DNA from: Pigoraptor chileana
Taxonomy: Eukaryota; Opisthokonta; Filasterea
DNA: 64,000 bases
Direction: 5' to 3'
Assembly: GCA_943704495.1 (NCBI GenBank)
Contig: CALSCR010003381.1
Coordinates: 1 to 64,000, forward strand
Shown: piece by piece, positions 1 through 11,763 of the stretch
Numbering within the stretch: position 1 is the stretch's first letter
Layout: each line of letters begins with the position of its first letter
The notes under the pieces: generated by a model
What the model saw: only the letters and a program-made list of their open reading frames with translations
Told to the model about the DNA's origin: nothing
Databases searched by the model: none
Translations under genes and position numbers: made by a program

Positions 1-69
<69 letters not shown>

Positions 70-160
70 CACACAGCCTCAACCCCATCGCGCCAACACA
101 CACACACACATCACGCACGACACACAGCCTCAACCTCATCGCCCTTCCAACACACACACA

Positions 161-195
<35 letters not shown>
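1..195. repeat. CA microsatellites in a LeuRS intron
   Basis: Nearly pure CA dinucleotide from 1 to 67, then two similar CACGACACACAGCCTCAAC units around 65-85 and 116-136, then CA again at 146-195. On the coding strand this is GT repeat inside the third LeuRS intron. It is not a telomere: the unit is a dinucleotide and a gene continues through it. Confidence 0.95.
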
Positions 196-1064
196 GGCCA
201 CCAGCATGGAGCCGCAGGCCCACCCTGTGCCAATCAAACGACAGGCCGAGCGCATTGAGTTGTGTGCGCATGTGGCCAATGTTCTTGACTGTCCATTCTT
301 TGGTGGGAATTCCCCTTTCGATGGCCGCATTCTCCGCTGGAAGACCAAATGCATCCCATCCCATCGGGTGGAGCACCTGCATAAACACACACACACACAC
401 ACACACACACAGGCATACACACACACATATGATCAGGGCACAGAGGCAGTGCGCAAACAAAGACACAAGTCAGCTTCCAAGGCCATCCCTCGTAAGGCCG
501 CTGCAAAGGCACTAGCGACACTGCCACCCAACCGCTGCCAGATGCACACGCAGCGACGACATCCACGTGTGGTCACCTTGTACCCGCGCATGCGGTGTAC
601 CCGCGCCGTGCAGTCGCTGATCGCATACACGCGGACGTGGCCCATGTGCAGACTACCCGACGGATACGGAAACATGGACAGCGCATAAAACTTGGGCATT
701 GACGCCGGCTGTGACCCGCAGGCCAGGGCATAAGAAAGCGATGCAGGGTGAGTGAAGTTGGGATTTCGCCTTCTGCTGCCATACATAAGACACAAATCAA
801 ACCTACAAGAGAAACAAATCAAGCCATACAAGAGACAAGAATAAGACAGGAAATTCTGCGCTGCGTGCCATGGGGTGCAATGCACTGGCACCGCGTGTTA
901 CCCACAAGCAGGTCCAAGTCGGGGGGTGGGCATTCGATCCACTTCCGCTGCCACTTTGCCTCCAGCGTCCGGTGGTCGTACGCCACTGCAGAGCGTGGTG
1001 CCGTCGCAGACTGCAAAGATGCACAATGGTCACAGCCAGTTAAATGTAGGTTTCTTAGATCCAC
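1..1064 (-). CDS. Leucyl-tRNA synthetase, bacterial/organelle type (5' part only)
   Basis: Class I aminoacyl-tRNA synthetase that charges tRNA-Leu. Three exons are visible, 1064-906, 708-577 and 376-224, all phase 0, giving 148 residues. The rest lies beyond the window, and its intron begins at 223 and runs into CA repeats. Exon 1 starts [10 protein letters not shown], arginine/alanine rich and compatible with a mitochondrial presequence, then [16 protein letters not shown], the usual bacterial-type LeuRS opening. Exon 2 holds the HIGH-type motif ([11 protein letters not shown]). Exon 3 reads [16 protein letters not shown], a LeuRS signature. Donors are GTGGGT, GTGACC and GTGGGC. The sequence resembles mitochondrial/bacterial LeuRS rather than the eukaryotic cytosolic type; the organelle location is inferred. 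The start is the first ATG in frame before the conserved region. Confidence 0.9.
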
Positions 1065-1384
1065 TCATCACGAATTAAAGTGCAAGCAATCACAAGTGAG
1101 GCAGGCGCCGGATGCAGCCCCACCGACTGGCAGTGCCGCGCGCCAATCGCCATGCGCAGTGGAGCCATGCGCACACAGCGTGCGACAGAGGCCCACAGCC
1201 GCGGTGTCCGTGGCAGACGCCCTGTGGCCGCCATCATCCGCCACTGCCCCTGCCCCTGCGACCCAACCTCAGGCTCGAACACCACTTCAGCAGCAGCAGG
1301 CGTGATTAAGCCCTGGTTTCTGAGCTTGCAGGGGAATAACAGCCGTGGTATCCGCCACGCGCACTACGCAACACGCTGCGTTCG

Positions 1385-1478
1385 TAAGGATGCCACACGA
1401 AGGACATGGAGTGCTTTTTTTAATATACGTATAAGGATGCCACACGAAGGACATGGAGTGCTTTTTTTTATATACGTC
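1385..1478. repeat. Two-copy tandem repeat, unit about 47 bp
   Basis: Two adjacent copies, each containing GGATGCCACACGAAGGACA then GGAGTGC, a T run and ATATACGT. The copies differ mainly in the T-run length, so the duplication is recent. Confidence 0.9.
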
Positions 1479-1831
1479 TGTCGAACTGCCCAGTGACTGT
1501 GGCGTAACATCCGTCTGAGCCAATTCACTGTCACTGACAATTAATTTTACGCAGTCTGTGAGTGTGGACCCTCAGGGTCAAGTGGAGCCACTGATCATTC
1601 CGGGTCAAAATTTCAACAAATAAGCAACAGTTAAACGTAACGATTTATGCCCCCTTCAAATTCAGCAGCGGGCTCACTGCAGTTTCTGTCTTGCACTGTC
1701 ACTGTATCTCTCTCTTCCACTCTTGTGGAATTCATGGGCATGCCGGTCCCTCGAAATTGGGGTTGATTGAATCTCACTTGTGTTGTGAAGTCCCGCCTCA
1801 GACAATGACTTCCATCTCACTCACTCACACT

Positions 1832-1881
1832 ATTGTGGAGTCCATGGACACAGCGCCTCATACACTGACTTATCCTACATC
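1832..1881 (-). repeat. Dispersed 49-bp element, copy 1
   Basis: Reverse-complement copy of the family best seen at 52080, 51925 and 34419. It starts ATTGTGGAGTCCATGG and ends ATCCTACATC. Flanks on both sides are CTCAC-rich and similar, as expected for an old target duplication. Two more degraded copies lie just upstream in the same orientation (1722-1773 and 1777-1816). Confidence 0.75.
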
Positions 1882-2135
1882 TCACGCACAATATATTATG
1901 TTATGGAGTCGCAGTCTCCGCACCGGCACCTACGACGGGCGCACCACCGAGCGGATCATCCTGCTCATCGCCGCCGTCGTGTCTGTAATGCACATGACGT
2001 GGGTGATGATGGCGCAGACAATGTTAATATGTGGCCAATCACACTCACTGTTCGGCACGCACTCAGTCCCTGGCTGCTGGTCCAGCTCATTGGACTCATC
2101 AGACCCACTGACGCTGGACTCATGGCCGTGGGGGC

Positions 2136-5100
2136 TCACTGACTCACTGACCTGTCCGCTCCCTCCATGGCGCCTTCCGCAAGGCCCCGGGGGTCGATTT
2201 CAGCCGCCCACGCCTGATAGAGCTGTGCGTTGGCAGTTTTTCCCATTCGGCGGTATACGCGAGCCAGCAGGAGATACACAGACGCCTCCCGCGGCGCCAA
2301 GTCCTTCAGGCGGGTCAGAATGGCGACGGCATCCTGCATAGATCCACACAGAACATGCACACACACAGCAGACCACAATACATGGCTAGTTAGCATATGA
2401 CCAGCTCTGTTTACGACGTGACCAATTCGTTTGTGTGCGATTCACTAAGCTGTGTGACGGAGCGCATGCACGGCCCAGTCCCGAGCTGTTCATCCGCACA
2501 CACACACACACACACACCCTCCAACTTTCACCGCCGTGCCTCACACTCTGCAAGGCCGCACTTGCCTCATATTTTTCCATTGCATAGAGAACCGTAGCCC
2601 TGTTGAAGTGCACCAGCGGTAGTGTGTCGTCAATTGCAGACGCCCGATCCAGCACTTCCAGCGCCAGTGCGGACTCGCCGCGTGCATTCAACACCTGCAA
2701 ATGCAGTCAATTGAGTGATCCCCGGGGGGGGGGGGGGGGGGGGGGGGTGGTGGTAACGATAAGTAGCCGAATTACAATTAGTAAGCACTCCGGAGAACAA
2801 TCACTGCTTAGAGCAATCTCCATCTCTGGCTCCTTGTGGAGTTCTCAGCCCCCAGCGACACTGAATTGAATACCACATCACTCTCTCTCGCTTTGCAGTT
2901 GATTGTTAGTGCCAAAGGCGTGTTTTAACGGCTGAGGGTCTCTTCTCCCTCGGCGGGGTACGACAAGTGATGCACTTCCGTTATCTGTCCAGAGTGAGCT
3001 GTGTACCTCGGCAATTTTAGCAATACAGCACATGACTGTGTGTTTGTATTTGTGTGTGAGTATGTGGGTATGTGCGTGTGTGTGTGTGTGCGCATGACTG
3101 GCGATCACCCACCAGGCCGAGATAGCAGTGCAGAATGGGGCTGCTAGGGTTGATGGCAAGAGCGCGCTCAAAATGAAACTGTGCCGCTTCGTACTTTTCT
3201 TGGCGGTAAAAGATCATTCCAAGGCCATACCTGGGCGGGCAAACGTGGCTGCATTAGCGCCGATGGCCCTCTTCCTCCCCTTTCTTCCGTTAGCCCCATG
3301 CGCATGCCCATGCAAGGCCCAATGGGCATCAACAGTCCCATGCGGACACGACGCACGGGCAAGAGAGAGCGCGCTCAGACAGCGACGCATGCAGAGAACA
3401 TCGCCTGCACGGGCACCAGCAAAGGGGCAGACATGCACATACCAGGCGTTATAGTGCCTCGAGTCAGCACGAATGGCTGCGCGAAAGCATACCAGCGCTC
3501 GATCGAAATCCTCGTTTGCAACATACTCATGACCAAGCAGCGTGTATCCATAGGCAAAGTGGGGGTCCACCTACGTATAGTCGATGAGGCGGAAGAGATT
3601 AGAGAAAGATATGCTTGGTATTGATTGGAGTTGGAAAGGCCAAGATAATAAAACACATATGTGCGTGTGTGTGTGTGTGTGTCTGTGCGCATATATATAT
3701 ATATGTGCGTGTGTATGTGCGTTCATGCGAGTGTGTATGTGTGTGTGTGAATGTATGTGTGGTTGTCCAGCGGCTACCGGATGTGATTGCATGAATGCCA
3801 AGTTGCCCTTATAAAACGTGCACACACACCTGAACGGCCCGCTCGAACAGGCGTACGGCGGCCGCGTGTTCCTTATGCGCGCTGAAGCAGTTTCCCGCTG
3901 CGCACCATCCCTGAGGCGACCTGCGATCCGCATCAATCAACGCGGTCGCCAGCGAAGACAGCGCCTGTTCATCGCGGAGATGCCACAACGCCGTGGAGTA
4001 GGTCTCCATTCCCTCTGTAAAGTGCGCATCCGCCGACCTCGCCGCTGCGTACAAACGCGCGCTCTGATGGTGTTTTCAGTAAAGGCACAATATCGAACAG
4101 GCAAAATAAGCAAACATTCGACACACCACAAGGACGATAAAGGGTCAATTAGCACATAACTGTACGTCTTCACACGGTAGGCCATGCGTGGGAGCCACTC
4201 ACCTCCTGGTATTGAGCGAGCTCAAAGTGTGCGCGCGCAACCTGGCACGTGACCCACGGGCTCTCCGTGTGCTCTGAGGGCAGTGCCGCAAAAAGGGCGA
4301 TCGCAGCCTTGCAGTCATATCGCATTAGCGCCGCATATGCCACTGCAATCACCTTCAGTAGCGCTCGCACAAGGCGACGCCCGCCAACCACCGCAGAGAT
4401 CATCCCCGATCCTTCGCCCGCGGCAACACGCGATCTACCATCCACTTCCATATCGCCCGTGAAAGAGTCGTCAGGCAACGAAAACGTCACCGTTGCGTGC
4501 GGCTGCTGCTGCTGCTGTTGTTGCTGTTGTTGTTGCTGCTGCTGGGATTGGGCGTCCACACGGGAACGCGCTGATGATCGACCCCCACGTGCAGGAGCTT
4601 GTCCTGCTGCTCCTGCTGTGGCGGTCGTTGACGGGCGTGGTGTTGGCGCACCTGTGTCAGACCCCGACCCACCCGATGCGACGTTCGCCGATCGCGACCG
4701 AGTGCGGACACCGACTGGCGGAGATGCCTGCGTCGACTGCTGCTGCTGCGCCCGCCCCAGCGACGACTGCAGCTGTGCCTCTGGCGTAGACGCTACCTTC
4801 GCGCGTTTCCGAGGCGCCGCCACGGCGGGGGGTGCGGCTGCAACTGAGCTGCCAGCTGACGGCCCGGACGACGCGAAGAGGCGTGCAGGAGCCACCTTGC
4901 GCGCAGGGGGTGGAGCAACCGACGCCGGGGTCGACGTCGAGTAGGCGGGCATTGGGGACGGCGTGGCCTGGGCAGGCGACTGTGGCGACGAGGCACGCAG
5001 GCCCTGCACGACAAACGGGGTGCGCGGAGTGGCGGCGCCGGGCGTGGCGAGTATTGCCGCCATGCCGACGCCCGCCGCACCTGGCATGTTCAGCGTGAAA

Positions 5101-5822
5101 CTAACGTCCATACTGTCATTGTGCCCGTCCTTGTGATGAGGGTGCTGTTGCGTCTGATGGCGGTGAGTGGGGCGGCCGTCCCTGCTGACATCCTCCACAA
5201 TATCCTCGGCGTCAGCGTCTGTGCTGGCGGGATACACTGCGTCAGGGTCAGCAGCGCAGCCCATGCGACAGAGTCCTTCAAATGGGCTCCAGAGCATGTT
5301 GTTTGTGGCAAGCGCCTGCCGGTAGTGCGCCTCTGCCCGCGACCACCGATTCGCGCGTCTACATGCGTGGCCTGCGAGGCACGCGGCAGCACCGTGCGGG
5401 TCCTCGGGGCATTCGCCCGTCGCACCGACCACCACGTGCTCAATTTCCTCCAACCTGTCCGTGTCTATGCATACGCGAGCAAAGAGGCACCGCATGGCGT
5501 GCGGCGCTGGTCGACCAGAAATGGACGCAGCTACAGCCCTGTCGCGCAGGACCGCATGTGCGCGCGAGGGATTCCCTGACCGCTGGTGTGCCAGCGCAAG
5601 GAGGTACAGGGCATCGTCGTTTCCCGGCCCTGCCTCCGCCCGCAATCGTTCCGCGAAAAAGACGGCATCCTCGTGCAGGAAAAGGTCGAGACATCTGTGC
5701 ACGCAAGAAGCCAGTTGCGCACGACGAGATGCGTGAGGTGCATGGTCTTCGCCGTCACCCGTCGCACTGCTGGCCATTCTCGTGGAACGAAACGGAGCAA
5801 TGTCGTCCGCCGTCACATCCAT
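2136..5822 (-). CDS. CDC27: Anaphase-promoting complex subunit 3 (CDC27/APC3)
   Basis: TPR scaffold of the APC/C ubiquitin ligase, which contacts co-activators and drives mitotic exit. Exons 5822-4203, 4063-3830, 3570-3443, 3230-3113, 2694-2566, 2333-2136; 808 residues, normal for the family. The N-terminal TPR block (about 20-180) is followed by a long S/P/Q-rich disordered linker containing a 17-residue Q run, then the C-terminal TPR array. Diagnostic CDC27 words: GMETYSTALWHL, GNCFSAHKEH, YTLLGHEYVANEDFDRAL, YNAWYGLGM, EASVYLLLARVYRRMGK. Start is MDVTADD at 5822; the frame stays open upstream to 6014 but that stretch is low complexity. Intron 5 uses a GC donor (GAG then GCAAGT), forced by alignment. 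Intron 3 (3442-3231) splits a Trp codon, and GT-rich stretches fill several introns. Divergent from NUF2. Confidence 0.95.
2724..2747. repeat. Poly-G tract (24 G) in a CDC27 intron
   Basis: Uninterrupted G run on the plus strand inside intron 4 (3112-2695) of CDC27, close to the acceptor side. On the transcript it reads as a C run. Confidence 0.95.
2833..2879 (-). repeat. Dispersed 49-bp element, copy in a CDC27 intron
   Basis: Starts CTTGTGGAGTTCTCAG and ends GAATTGAATACCACATC. It matches the reverse complement of the consensus, with about five bases missing in the middle. It lies in CDC27 intron 4. Confidence 0.65.
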
Positions 5823-5970
5823 GGGACTACACGATGCGCCACCGAATGCCGTGTGTGCGTTTGTTTCTGTGTGTGTGCGCGTCGTCTGTGAGTGCTCTGT
5901 GTACAAACGGTGTTCATGAATACGCTCTCCTCTCTCTCGGGTGCGTTGGCGTTGGCGTTGGCGTTGGCGG

Positions 5971-5978
5971 TTTGGCGC
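5971..5978 (+). promoter_or_regulatory. Candidate E2F site
   Basis: TTTGGCGC, an exact match to the TTTSSCGC E2F/DP consensus, between CDC27 and NUF2. Short motif, so the call rests on context. Confidence 0.35.
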
Positions 5979-6271
5979 CTTTTTCACCGGGCGTGCCTCC
6001 GTGCGGCCATCCACTTCAATGTCGGTTCTCTGTCACTCACGCCTCAGAGGCAGTACTTGTGGTCTCACTTACCAGTGCTGTTGAGAGACAACCGCCGTGA
6101 TTTTATAGATACATGCTTCCTCGTCTGCGCATCTCCCGCCTGGGCCATTCTGCCGTTTTGTGCAGATTGCGCTCCACATCCAATCCAATCCAATGAACGC
6201 ATACGTCACATCCGAAACGCGTCATTTGGGCGAATCAGCCAATCAGATGCGTCGATTGCGTGGCGCGCAAT

Positions 6272-6284
6272 TTCAAAATTCAAA
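6272..6284 (-). promoter_or_regulatory. Paired CHR-like elements
   Basis: Two TTCAAA words (TTTGAA on the minus strand), 7 bp apart, beside GGCGCGC. TTTGAA is the cell-cycle homology region bound by MuvB/DREAM in animals. Relevance outside animals is inference. Confidence 0.25.
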
Positions 6285-6490
6285 TCAGAGTGACAGACGC
6301 ACTGCACTCACTGAGCTCACATTGTGCCAAATTTATGCGACAACACATCCCCCACTGTTCTGAATCAAAAGATTATTCTGTTAAATTGCAAAAGGCAATT
6401 ATTTTACGCTCACATTTTGGCGTTGCGTGTGCGTAAGTAGAAGAGGAAGAAAACACAACAACCACAACAAATACAAATTCGATACAAAAC

Positions 6491-8961
6491 ATGGACGGAC
6501 GCGGACCTCGCATCGGCGCCAATGCCGGCGCAGCGCCCACATTCCAGGTGCTTCCCGTGCAGAAGATTGCACAGATCATGACGGAGCTGAGCATTCCCTT
6601 CACAGAGGATGACGTGATGCACCCAAAGCCCGCACAGCTGCGTGGAATATTTGAATCGTTTCTTGAGGCGCTCATGGGCATCACAAAGGACGACTTGCAG
6701 CAGCCGCAGTTCTCCTGGATCGACCACCTCGACTACCCGGAGTTGTACGAAGAGTGCATTCCAGAGGCAATCTTTAACAAAACTGTCAAGAACTTGATGG
6801 AGACGTGCGGTGTTCACGACTTTTCTCTCTCGGACATTCTCGAGCCGGAGCCTAAACGCATGTGAGGCCTCATTCCAGCGCGAACAGTTTACGTGTGCGC
6901 ACTTTCTCATTGTGTATTTCGCCATATTTATGGTTGTTCTATGATTCTCAACGCTTTTACTGTGTGTTGTGTTTCTGTGAACTGAATGTGTGTGCAGCAA
7001 GCTCATCCTGAGCGCTCTCATCAACTTTGTCAAGTTTCGCGAGGAGTGCCTCATGCGCATCCAACCATCACTCGACGCGATCGACCAGCTGCAGGAGAAA
7101 AAGCGGCAGCTCGAGGCAAAGAACCAGGACCTGCAGACGCAAGTGCGTAATTGAGGCAGTCTTTGGCATTGTAAATGTGTTCGGTATGTGTGTGTGCGTA
7201 TGCGTGGACAGGGCGTCTTCGCCTGTCGTGCTGATCCGGTCCACTGTTGGCTGGAGGTGATGTCGGCTGATGTCGGCTGATTTACTTTTGTGACACACAG
7301 GTGCGGCAGAACCGCGCGGTGCGTGCGGAGCAGCAGCCGATGGTGGATGAGCTGCGTGCACAGGAGAAGGATGTGACGGCGGATATCAACGAGCACAACG
7401 TGCGCCAGGCTGGCCTCCACGCCGACATCCGCCGCCTCAAGGAGGACATTGCGGCTGTCGCAGAGCGCGTGGCGGAGAGCAAGTACAAGGCTCTTAATGC
7501 TGTGCAGGACTGTGCAAGGCTCAAGACGCAGATTGGTGAGCATTGCGCGTCTCAAATGCTTTCGTGTCTGCTTTGTGTGTCCATATAATTTGTGTGTCCA
7601 TTGTGCTTGATTTGCAATAATGTATCTCACTCCATATGAAATGACGCCATCGGCAGTCCCCGACCCCGAGCGCGTCCGCCGAGAACTCGCCGAAATGGCG
7701 GTGCAGCTGTCGTCAGACAAGGAGAACCTCGCAGGACATGAGCGCAGGGCACGTGAGCTTCTCGCTAAGATTGAGTCGCTTTCAAAGGTGTGTGACGTGT
7801 GCCATGCCATGCAGATTGTGTGGTGCACTGCTTTTGTCTCCAAGCATACAGTGAACTGTGATCACATCAACCAAACCTGCAACTTGCGACTGCTGTCAGT
7901 GGAGAGACAGCTTTTGACTGATGCTGGTGTGTGTGTGTGTGTGTGTGCTTGTGCGCCTCTGCCGCTCATTGACACACTCTCAGGTCGAGGGTGAGGTGCA
8001 GCGCACTATGGCCTCGATGGGCGAGGTTGAGATTGAACTCGAGCGCCACCGAGCGGTGCTGCGCACCATCGAGTCTGTCAACGACAGCGCACAAACACAG
8101 CAGCTCCGCCTCCGGGAAATGACGGCGCGGGAGCAGGCAAGTTGCGTGTGTGTGCGTGCTTGTGTGTGGGTTTGTGTGGGTGTGTGTGGACGGGGGCTCT
8201 CGGGGCGTGTGATTGCTGTCCCGTATACATTGACTGGACATACATAGCATTGCACCTTCACATCCATTCGTTTACGCCCCATCTGTATACACGCACTTCG
8301 CACAATACGCCAAACAGCAACTTAAGCGGCACCTGCAGTCTCTCCACGAAAAGGTTCTCCGCCTCCACAAGCAGGCAAGTGCCCGTTTGCGTGTGTGCTG
8401 CATTTTGATCCCTGATGTCCATGTCATCCGTTGCCGCAATCGCAAGCGCCGTCATCACTGGCGAGAGTCAATTGTGATTCTAATTGGGCAACTCACTCAC
8501 TAATGATGATGCAATGCATGATGCCCCAGGCTGAGATGAAGCGGTCTGCCGCCGAGGCTGCGGCGGACGCAGTACGCAAGGAAAGGGCGGCAGTGGAGTC
8601 GGAGCGGGTGGCGGCGCAGTCGAAGGTCGACGCCAACGAGGCCCAGTCGCTTCAGCTGGCGGAGAAGGTAGCGTTCTTGCACCGAACGCGTGCGCTGTGC
8701 ATGTGCCCTGTGTGTTGTGCGGTGTGTGTGTGTGTGCATGTTTTTATACACACGGACGGCATATGGGACTGCGGTGGGATAATTGTCTGAAAGAGGCACT
8801 GTTTAAACCACAAACACATCAACGGACCGCAGATGGCAGAAATGCACCAGACGCACCAGAGTGAAATGGGCGCGCTCCGGGAGGACTATGCGCGGCTGCA
8901 CGACCAAGTGGGCGAGTACCACAGGACGCTCCTCCAGAGCCTCACGGACGCCGTCTCGTAA
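6491..8961 (+). CDS. NUF2: Kinetochore protein NUF2
   Basis: Subunit of the NDC80 complex that couples kinetochores to spindle microtubules. Exons 6491-6861, 6998-7142, 7301-7535, 7657-7787, 7984-8136, 8318-8374, 8530-8667, 8833-8961; 452 residues (human about 464). The N-terminal calponin-homology domain (about 20-140) has family words such as QKIAQIMTELSIP, TEDDVMHPKP and ALINFVKFREE. The rest is coiled coil (RRELAEMAVQLSSDKENLAG, EQQPMVDELRAQEKDV). Introns 5 and 6 both start GCAAGT after CAG, so they are GC-AG introns; every junction preserves frame. The last exon ends at TAA 8959-8961. Introns 4 and 5 are rich in GT repeats. Confidence 0.95.
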
Positions 8962-9311
8962 GCCATGACAGCAGCTCGTGACACACACACACACATAGAC
9001 ACACTCTCGCTGACATTGCGTTTTCGTCCATCCGCGTTTCGCCATCTTTTCACCTCACTGCAAAATACATGATACAGTCACACAACTGCATTGAGAATCC
9101 ACAGCCCTCAGTTTACGGCGGATAAAACTGTCTCAATTTGAGAGGATAGCTCGGGTGGTTGACAGCTGCATCGTAAGGGCGCACACGAACATCTTCACGC
9201 CGTAAAGCGGATAAGGCGGCAGTTCTTAATCGGTTTAAATTTTTGAATTCTGCTTCCGTTTCGCATTTGGCGTTAGTCTTAATATGTATGTAGTATGTGT
9301 TTAGTATGTAT
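8962..9311. other. Convergent 3' region, NUF2 / oxygenase
   Basis: 350 bp between two converging stop codons. Only a short CA run near 8980-9000 and AT-richer sequence are seen; no gene. Confidence 0.6.
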
Positions 9312-11763
9312 TTAGTATGTGCCGCTGAGTTTGTCGAGCAGATGCTGTCTGGCGGTGACGGGCGGTGCGACAAAGCCCTCGATGGCACATGGCAGCGTTG
9401 CGACGACCGTATCGTCCGACGGATGGCAGAAATACGCCACGGAATACCTACAATGCGGCCCAACCATGGAGAGTGAGAGGTCACTTGCTGGGCGATCACG
9501 TGTGCACAAATGCAGCCGGATGCCCACACCGCCACAGCAATGATGACATCCCACGCAAACAGTAAACGCGAAACGCGGATGAACGGCCGTGGGCGAATAA
9601 CCCGCGAGGCCCAAATGCACCGACCTGTCTTTGTGTGCAGACGTCGTTGTTGCGCACACGCGGTGTTCGGTGGATCGGAGGCGGCCGCCGGACCAGTGCT
9701 CCATGAGATCCCCCGTGTTGACAATGATGGCACCATCCATAGGCACGGCATCAATCCATGCATCCCCACGTCGCACCTGCCCGCAATAATCAGCGTTTTT
9801 GGCGGATGATGCACATAAGATCAAGGTGATGAGGAAAAGAAGGTGTCGGCAGCACGAAATCGATCGCGAAGAAAGACATGACAAGCGTCACAAGGGTGCT
9901 GTGTATGTGTGTGCGTGTGTGTGTGTAGGGGGGGGGGGGGGGGGGGTCGCGTCGCATGCACAGAAGAAATCACGTGTGCCGATACCTGAAGTCCGCCGGC
10001 ATTGTCCTGGAAAAGCAGAGTGATGCTACCGTAGTCCGTGTGACTGCAGTGCAGCCAACAAGGCAGGGTGACCATCGCATGAGCGCTACAGTTTGTATTG
10101 GAGCACAGTTTGCACTAGAGCACAGCAGGTGCACCAAATCATTCACCCTCTCTCAACCACTTTCCAATCCATTGCATACGCGCAAATCCTCATGCAAAGG
10201 AGCCCACCTTCCTGCACGTTGGGGGGAGTCCAATGCGTCCGACACGGGCGGGTATCGCAACAAGCGGAGGATGCTTCCTGAAGGTCGCTGGGCATCGTGC
10301 AGCGGCGTAAAGAAGCTGTCTTCAAGGCCTATCGACAGCGCAAAGCACCTGCCGAGTGCCAAAACACACGCGCACAATTGCACCCACAATAGTATTTCCC
10401 AAGCAGCACGTGGGATATAGTACAAACGCCAATTAGCTGATAGCGGTGCGGCCAATCAGTTACCCCAGTCGGGGCATCAAGATAGCCTTCCAGAGTATGC
10501 ATGGTAACTGACGTCACCTAAGTATATCCAGACAGAGCGAATGACAGCGTGTGTCAAAGCTTTCGAGTGTCACCCGCAGTATATGCCCGTCTGACGGCCA
10601 TTTGTTGCGTGGTGTATCGGGATGTTCGTTCCCTAACTGCACATTTGTGGTGCGTGTGCGTGTGTGCGTGAGTGAGTAAGTGTGTGAGAGAGTGTGTGTG
10701 CCGTGCAGGCGCACAAGGAAACCAGAATCTACTTGAGTATAGAAATACACGACTCCAAGGCAACTGTTACACAGTGCTGACGCCATATCGGTTCTCATTA
10801 CAACACACAACAAAGAGCAAATGGCTCATTACAGTTTATGACTCAATACGAATGACTCCATGCACGCTGCGCCGGGAACCTGCCACTGCTTCTGCTTCTG
10901 CGGGTATTACTGTAAATGCGGCTCACGCAATCGTCTCTGCGTTTGCATTCCAAATGAAACTTCATTGCAATATCCCACCTCAACGCCCACGTTGAAGCAC
11001 TCCTTCGCATCACCACGCGCATCGCCGGGTGACAGCTTTTCCCGCCCATAGCGGACATAGCCTCGGTTATCGGCCTGCGTCAGTGTTGGAGGGGCCGGCT
11101 TTTGTCAACTCCAACAAATGATAAAGCAGAGGAGAAGGAAATGTGCATGACACGAATGTGTGCACATGCATGCAGGCAGTGCGACAATCACATACCGACC
11201 ACGCGCACGATGACTTGTCTTCATCACTCCGGTTGAAGAAAGCGCGCGACTGGCATCGACGCGCGGCAATAAATGGGTCGATGCAATATTTAATAAGCGG
11301 GTGGGCGGCGTGCAAAGCAATTCGCACGTGTGGGTGCTATACTGCATACTACTGTCAAAGTGGCGCTCGTGCTTCATAATAACAAAGGCTTCCATGCAAC
11401 ACAAACGCACACGCACGCATGTAATCACACTCACACATACAGACACAGACATTCAGACACACACACAGACACACAGATACAGATACAGATATATAGACAC
11501 GCACATACAACACAAATACAGACATAGACAGATACAGACACACATACAGGCACAGACACACATCGCGCGCAGCCCACCTGAGCAAACACCTCCGCAACGA
11601 CATCAGAGGGCATACCGTGCCCCTTCAAGTAGAAAAAGCCCCACTCGCTGCAAGCCCCAAACACACGCTGGGCAATGCATCTTCGCGCAACCGGGTTCCC
11701 CGAGAGAAAGTCAGAGAAATCAACAACTGGCAGCCCACCGCTATCGCCGCCCACTTCTACCAT
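9312..11763 (-). CDS. 2-oxoglutarate/Fe(II)-dependent oxygenase (isopenicillin N synthase-like)
   Basis: Predicted non-haem iron dioxygenase of the IPNS-like family; substrate unknown. Exons 11763-11578, 11249-11196, 11074-10979, 10636-10518, 10348-10208, 10043-9986, 9776-9625, 9447-9312; 313 residues, the usual length. N-terminal DIOX_N words: LPVVDFSDFL, CSEWGFFYLKGHG. Middle: NRGYVRYG, NKWPSDG. Iron ligands appear as HTD (H200, D202) and EHRV (H256), followed by RYS (R269, S271) for 2-oxoglutarate. The split RYS codon fixes the last junction. Phases agree at all seven introns. Intron 6 carries a 19-G run. Related enzymes act on small metabolites (antibiotics, hormones, alkaloids); neighbours give no pathway clue. 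Confidence 0.9.
9928..9946. repeat. Poly-G tract (19 G) in an oxygenase intron
   Basis: Follows a GT-repeat stretch on the plus strand inside intron 6 (9985-9777) of the oxygenase gene. Confidence 0.95.

Larger units (their letters stand above)
1065..2135. other. Intergenic, LeuRS promoter side to CDC27 3' end
   Basis: No convincing gene. It contains a 47-bp tandem duplication (1385-1478) and a cluster of three copies, one good and two degraded, of the dispersed 49-bp element in minus orientation (about 1722-1773, 1777-1816, 1832-1881). The LeuRS promoter should lie just above 1064. Confidence 0.7.
5823..6490. promoter_or_regulatory. Divergent CDC27/NUF2 intergenic promoter region
   Basis: 668 bp between the start codons of two mitotic genes transcribed away from each other. 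It contains an E2F-type word (5971-5978), several CCAAT words (about 6179-6194 and 6239-6243) and two CHR-like TTCAAA words (6272-6284). A (GTTGGC)n short repeat lies at 5945-5968. Assignment as a shared bidirectional promoter is inferred from spacing and motifs. Confidence 0.55.

Noticed and set aside
1-67. Possible telomere at the window start
   Set aside because: The unit is CA, not a telomeric hexamer or heptamer, and the LeuRS gene must continue through it.
136-688. Overlapping open frames on both strands rich in C/V or T/H
   Set aside because: They are translations of CA/GT microsatellite and of a LeuRS exon in wrong frames.
4249-4944. 231-residue plus-strand frame with a long Cys run
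   Set aside because: Antisense of the poly-Q part of CDC27.
5823-6014. N-terminal extension of CDC27 to an upstream ATG
   Set aside because: The added residues are R/Q/H low complexity, unlike CDC27 starts, and the internal ATG leads directly into the conserved TPR block.
9448-9624. Reading through the last oxygenase intron
   Set aside because: Open frame but it would insert about 59 residues between the EHRV and RYS motifs, which are adjacent in the family.
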